Of a DNA stretch of 64,000 nucleotides, positions 60,773 through 64,000 are shown one piece after another. How positions within the stretch are numbered: position 1 is the stretch's first letter; each line of letters opens with the position of its first letter. The position numbers were made by a program, and so were the translations under genes. The DNA comes from SHVO01 sp964576515 (GTDB taxonomy: Bacteria > Pseudomonadota > Alphaproteobacteria > Rhodospirillales > Rhodospirillaceae), in assembly GCA_964576515.1 (NCBI GenBank), contig CAZNUW010000012.1:73939-137938 (forward strand), in the 5' to 3' direction. A model generated the notes under the pieces. The model saw only the letters and a program-made list of their open reading frames with translations. It had not been told where the DNA came from and searched no databases.

Positions 60773-61566
60773 GCGGCCGTCGTCTCGCGGTTCATGGCGA
60801 CGCCTTCGATAGAGGCCGTGGCAACAAGACCCTCGATGAAGCGCGCCACATCCTGCCGCCAGGAGCGTTCGGAGAGGAGCGCGGCGATTCGGTTGCGCAC
60901 ATATGCGAAGGGCAGAATCTCGCCGAGGGCGCGGGCGTCGAGTTTGACGACATGGGCGCCGAACCGGGTCTTCACGGGGGAAGGCGCAATCTGGCCTTCG
61001 TCGAGCGTGTAGAGGACCTGCTCGAACTCAGACACCAGCTCGCCACGGAGGATCTGGCCGAGACGCCCGCCATTGGCGCGTGAATCGCAGTCCGACTCTT
61101 CCTTCGCGATGGCCTCAAAGCGCGTCGGGGCCTGGACGAGCTCGGCAATGGTTGCTTCCGCGCGCTCTAGCGCGGTTTTGTAGGCCGCCGTGTCGTGGGG
61201 GTGGGCCGCGAACAGGATGTGGGAGGCCTCGAACAGATCCGCTGCGCGAAACCTCGTCGTGTTTGCAGCGTAATAGGTCCGACATTCATCTTCGCCGGCT
61301 TCCGGGACCGGCACGGCTGCTTCCATGAGCGCCCGGATGCGGGCTTCGTCGTCGAGTTCGCGCTTGCCCGGAGCGACAAGTTCGGGCTGGGGGACGACCC
61401 CGCGACGGTTGGCTTCTTCCAGAAGTAGAGTGCGGACGATGATCGCCCGCGCGGCGGCGGCAAAGGCATCGGCGGGTGTGGCGGCCGGATGGTGCTGCGC
61501 CTCCGCCGCGATCATCTGCGGCGGGAGGACGACACCGTTGAGCTTGATGGGACTGCGCGGGGCCAT
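60769..61566 (-). CDS. Parvulin-type peptidyl-prolyl isomerase of the nar operon
   Basis: The 265-residue product has an N-terminal helical chaperone region (about 1-120) and a parvulin domain with ASHILFAAHP, EAIAKEESDCDSRANGGRLGQILRGELVSEFEQVLYTLDEGQIAPSPVKTRFGAHVVKLD. It resembles NifM/PpiC-type isomerases. No signal peptide, so it acts in the cytosol, probably helping NarG or NarH fold. Such a gene follows narI in several proteobacterial nar operons. The stop of narI is two bases before its start. Confidence 0.88.
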   Translation of the reverse strand: MAPRSPIKLNGVVLPPQMIAAEAQHHPAATPADAFAAAARAIIVRTLLLEEANRRGVVPQPELVAPGKRELDDEARIRALMEAAVPVPEAGEDECRTYYAANTTRFRAADLFEASHILFAAHPHDTAAYKTALERAEATIAELVQAPTRFEAIAKEESDCDSRANGGRLGQILRGELVSEFEQVLYTLDEGQIAPSPVKTRFGAHVVKLDARALGEILPFAYVRNRIAALLSERSWRQDVARFIEGLVATASIEGVAMNRETTAA

Positions 61567-61568
61567 GA

Positions 61569-62252
61569 TCAGCGCGCCCGGACGACCTGGTAGCCGCGCC
61601 GACCGAGATACCAGATCGGCGCGCTCCAGATATGGACAAGGCGCGTAAATGGGAAAATCAGGAAGATCGTCATCCCAAGCACGAGATGAGCCTTGAAGAT
61701 CGGCGCGACGCTGGTTGCAAAATCCGCTGCACCTGCGCGGAACGTCACGATGTGCTGCGCCCAGCTCATGAGCAGGACCATCTCGCTGCCATCGAGGTGG
61801 TCAAGCGACACGGGGATGGAGGCAAGGCCCAGGGCCAATTGCACGAAGAGGATGAGCAGCACGGCAATATCGCCGAATGAGGAGGTGACGCGGATGCGGG
61901 CGTCAAACAAGCGGCGATGGATCAGCATGACGAGGCCGATCATGCACAACGTGCCGGCCGTGCCGCCGACCACGATGGCCATCATCTGCTTGGCGCCGTG
62001 GGAAATCCCGACCCAGTCGAAGAAAGCGACTGGCGTCAGGAGGCCGCCCAGGTGTCCAAAGAAGATGATGAGGATGCCCACGTGGAAGAGATTGCTTCCC
62101 CAGGTGAGCTGGCGCCGGCGCAGGAGCTGGCTCGACTGGCTCCGCCAGGAATACTGCTCGCGGTCGAAGCGGATGATGCTGCCCACCAGAAAGACCGTGA
62201 GGCAGACGTAAGGGTAGATCCCAAAGAGAAAGGTATTGGCCCAGTCGGTCAT
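61569..62252 (-). CDS. narI: Respiratory nitrate reductase gamma subunit NarI
   Basis: Start ATG 62252 overlaps the narJ stop (ATGA). The 227-residue cytochrome b subunit has five membrane helices. Heme-ligand histidines are visible at FHVGILIIFFGHLGG (H57, H66) and in the later AQHIVTFR and FKAHLVLG segments. It takes electrons from quinol and passes them to NarH. Complete and of normal length. Confidence 0.95.
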   Translation of the reverse strand: MTDWANTFLFGIYPYVCLTVFLVGSIIRFDREQYSWRSQSSQLLRRRQLTWGSNLFHVGILIIFFGHLGGLLTPVAFFDWVGISHGAKQMMAIVVGGTAGTLCMIGLVMLIHRRLFDARIRVTSSFGDIAVLLILFVQLALGLASIPVSLDHLDGSEMVLLMSWAQHIVTFRAGAADFATSVAPIFKAHLVLGMTIFLIFPFTRLVHIWSAPIWYLGRRGYQVVRAR

Positions 62253-62959
62253 TTGCGGGCTCCTGAGGTTCGATCTGGAAGAGAAGCTTCCATACGCTGG
62301 ACGATCTCGGCCGCGCGTGGACATCCGCTGTCGTTGCTATCGTCCGGCCCGAACCGGACCTCGGATTCTTCCCACGCACGGTCGATCGCGCGGGTGTCAT
62401 TGGGGTTCTCGACGTGGGTTTCTGTTAAGGCTGCCAGTGTGTCCGCGTCCGGGGTCGAATGGCTGAGCGTGACCAGGGCTTCCATGATCGCGGCGTAAGC
62501 GCTCTGGCGTTTTCGTAAGCGGTCGCCGAGCGCGGAGAGAATATGGCTGGTGTCGGCGAGCATCGCCCGCGCCTCTTTTGGCGGCAGCGTCGAGAGGAAC
62601 TCCAGGAACAGCGGAATGTAATCAGGCAGCTCGTTGGCGGAGAGATCGAGTCCGGCTGCGCGGTAGCGCTCCAGGAGAGAGACCATCGCCTGACCACGAT
62701 CTCGGGATTCACCGTGAACATGCTCGAAGAGGTGGAGGGAGAGCGAGCGCGTGCGGTCGAACAAGTCGACGTAACGGGATTGCATTTCCAGGAGATCAAA
62801 CGTGCCGATCTCCCGGAGAAGGACTGCGAGCGCTTTGGTTTGTGAGGCAGACAGCAGATTCTCAGCTTCGAGGGCCTCAATCAGGTCCTCGGTGGCGGCT
62901 TGGAACTCCGCTGTCGGATAGCACATCGCGGCGCTGAGGATTTTGTATGTAGCGATCAT
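62249..62959 (-). CDS. narJ: Nitrate reductase assembly chaperone NarJ
   Basis: Start ATG 62959 (MIATYKILSAAMCYPTAEF), just inside the narH end. The 236-residue all-helical product has the TorD/DmsD-like pattern LLEMQSRYVDLFDRTRSLSLHLFEHVHGESRDRGQAMVSLL and LPDYIPLFLEFLSTLPPKEA. It binds apo-NarG and delays membrane attachment until cofactors are loaded. An open frame upstream overlaps narH and is not used. Confidence 0.94.
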   Translation of the reverse strand: MIATYKILSAAMCYPTAEFQAATEDLIEALEAENLLSASQTKALAVLLREIGTFDLLEMQSRYVDLFDRTRSLSLHLFEHVHGESRDRGQAMVSLLERYRAAGLDLSANELPDYIPLFLEFLSTLPPKEARAMLADTSHILSALGDRLRKRQSAYAAIMEALVTLSHSTPDADTLAALTETHVENPNDTRAIDRAWEESEVRFGPDDSNDSGCPRAAEIVQRMEASLPDRTSGARK

Positions 62960-62960
62960 G

Positions 62961-64000
62961 TCAGCGCCCCGCCGGTTCGGGAATTTTGTGCTTCTTGGGC
63001 ACGGAGAACAGATTGGCGCTTGTGGTGCCGTCGGAGCAGCCATTGCCGAAGGAGAAGCCGCAGCTTCCCTTGAGGTCTTGGGCATCTCCGCTGACTTCCC
63101 GGTGCGCCGTCGGGATCACAAAGCGATCTTCAAAGTTGGCGATGGCCATATAGCGATACATCTCCTCGATCTGCGGCGGGGATAGGTTGACCCGGTTCGC
63201 CACGCCCTCGTTGATGACACCGTCCACAGTCTTGGAGCGCATGTAGGCGCGCATGGCCATCATGCGTTCCAGCGCGAGCGCAACCGGCTCTTCCCGTCCC
63301 GCGGTGAGCATGTTGGCAAGATACTTGAGCGGAATGCGTAAGGAGCGGACATCCGGCATGTCGCCTTCCAAGTCGATATGTCCGTTCTCAGCCGCGGACT
63401 GGATAGGCGAAAGCGGCGGCACGTACCAGACCATCGGAAGTGTGCGGTACTCGGGGTGCAGCGGGAACGCGACCCGCCACTCCATCGCCATCTTCCAGAC
63501 CGGGGATTTCTTGGCGGCCTCGATCCATGCCGGCGCGACGCCGTCCGCGGCGGCTTGGCCTTGGACCTTCGGGTCGTGGGGGTCGAGGAAGATGGAAAGC
63601 TGGGCCTCGTAGAGATCGCCCTCGTCAGGGGTCGCCGCCACTTCCGCGATTCGGTCGGCATCGTAGAGCACGACGCCGAGATAGCGGATGCGTCCCACGC
63701 AGGTTTCCGAACAGACCGTCGGTTGACCCACTTCCAGGCGCGGGTAGCACATGATGCACTTCTCGGATTTTCCCGACTGCCAATTGTAATAGACCTTCTT
63801 GTAGGGGCAGCCGGAGACGCACATGCGCCAGCCGCGGCACTTGTCCTGATCGATAAGGACAATGCCGTCCTCCGCGCGCTTATAGATGGCGCCGGATGGG
63901 CAGACCGCAACGCAGGCCGGATTGAGACAGTGCTCGCACAGGCGCGGCAGGTACATCATGAAGGTGTTCTCGAACTGGCCGTAGATCTCCTTCTGCACGC
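62961..64000 (-). CDS. narH: Respiratory nitrate reductase beta subunit NarH (partial, N-terminus beyond window)
   Basis: The last ~345 residues are visible. Iron-sulfur motifs are CEHCLNPACVAVCPSGAIYKR, CRGWRMCVSGCPYKK (the Trp in place of a Cys is the normal NarH feature that makes a [3Fe-4S] cluster), CIMCYPRLEVGQPTVCSETCVGR, and FPLHPEYRTLPMVWYVPPLSP. It carries electrons from NarI to NarG. The start, and presumably narG, lie to the right. The upstream region and any anaerobic promoter are not in the window. Confidence 0.96.
   Translation of the reverse strand, partial: VQKEIYGQFENTFMMYLPRLCEHCLNPACVAVCPSGAIYKRAEDGIVLIDQDKCRGWRMCVSGCPYKKVYYNWQSGKSEKCIMCYPRLEVGQPTVCSETCVGRIRYLGVVLYDADRIAEVAATPDEGDLYEAQLSIFLDPHDPKVQGQAAADGVAPAWIEAAKKSPVWKMAMEWRVAFPLHPEYRTLPMVWYVPPLSPIQSAAENGHIDLEGDMPDVRSLRIPLKYLANMLTAGREEPVALALERMMAMRAYMRSKTVDGVINEGVANRVNLSPPQIEEMYRYMAIANFEDRFVIPTAHREVSGDAQDLKGSCGFSFGNGCSDGTTSANLFSVPKKHKIPEPAGR

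Larger units (their letters stand above)
13037..64000. mobile_element. Putative integrative and conjugative element / composite island (right end not in window)
   Basis: From the tRNA-Glu onward the genes are accessory: defence-like genes, metal and sulfur cargo, a DUF2285 regulator, ArdC-like and ParB proteins, an RdfS-like factor overlapping traF, relaxase, TraG and a trb type IV secretion system. This gene set resembles rhizobial ICEs such as ICEMlSym of strain R7A. No integrase, second attachment site or right boundary is visible, so the limits are inferred. The nitrate reductase genes at the right edge may be cargo or flanking DNA. Confidence 0.6.

Overview
This window looks like a GC-rich alphaproteobacterial chromosome carrying an integrated conjugative element. 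The assignment rests on the types of core genes (class I PHA synthase, GlpX-type fructose-bisphosphatase, an aminotransferase-homoserine dehydrogenase pair) and on a transfer module of the rhizobial ICE/Ti-plasmid trb type. Genus cannot be fixed from the sequence alone.

Core region (1-13036). It carries a gamma-class carbonic anhydrase, a Tat-exported PhoD-like phosphatase, a secreted M20 peptidase, PHA synthase, a Pro/Ala-rich lipoprotein, the run aminotransferase-hom-glpX-recJ, a secreted protein with two HdeA-like halves, a strong intrinsic terminator, a Pat-type acetyltransferase and tRNA-Glu(UUC).

The tRNA marks a sharp change. Beyond it the DNA is visibly less GC-rich and the genes are accessory. 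From 13.2 to 21.8 kb lies a defence-like block: a three-gene + strand cassette (unknown helical protein, protein with a PD-(D/E)xK-like N-terminus, membrane-anchored Mrr-type nuclease with a frameshifted zinc ribbon) convergent with a two-gene Gabija-like operon (OLD-type ATPase/TOPRIM nuclease plus UvrD-type helicase). A DUF2285 protein, the family of the ICE activator FseA, and a broken ptsN-like remnant follow.

Cargo (23.5-40 kb). One module handles sulfide/persulfide: an ArsR-rhodanese regulator, a palindromic operator, persulfide dioxygenase, a DsrE-like protein, a 36-residue membrane peptide, a methyltransferase and an MFS carrier. A chromate operon follows (chrA, the ChrB C-terminal domain alone, an exported superoxide dismutase, two envelope proteins). 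A YncE-like beta-propeller gene sits behind a perfect FNR/FixK box. A CusCBA-type copper/silver efflux operon closes the cargo.

Transfer region (40.1-60.2 kb). It runs ardC-like, DUF2958, parB, DUF736, an rdfS-like excisionase gene overlapping traF, an RlxS-type relaxase, traG, a ribbon-helix-helix-like protein, trbBCDEJLFGI, DUF2274 and two small genes. Non-coding stretches here are dense with perfect palindromes; the one just upstream of the relaxase is the best oriT candidate. I found no integrase, no trbK and no transposase in the window.

Right edge (60.4-64 kb). A respiratory nitrate reductase operon on the - strand (narH partial, narJ, narI, a parvulin isomerase and an unrecognised 107-residue protein) suggests that the element carries anaerobic respiration together with metal and sulfur stress functions.
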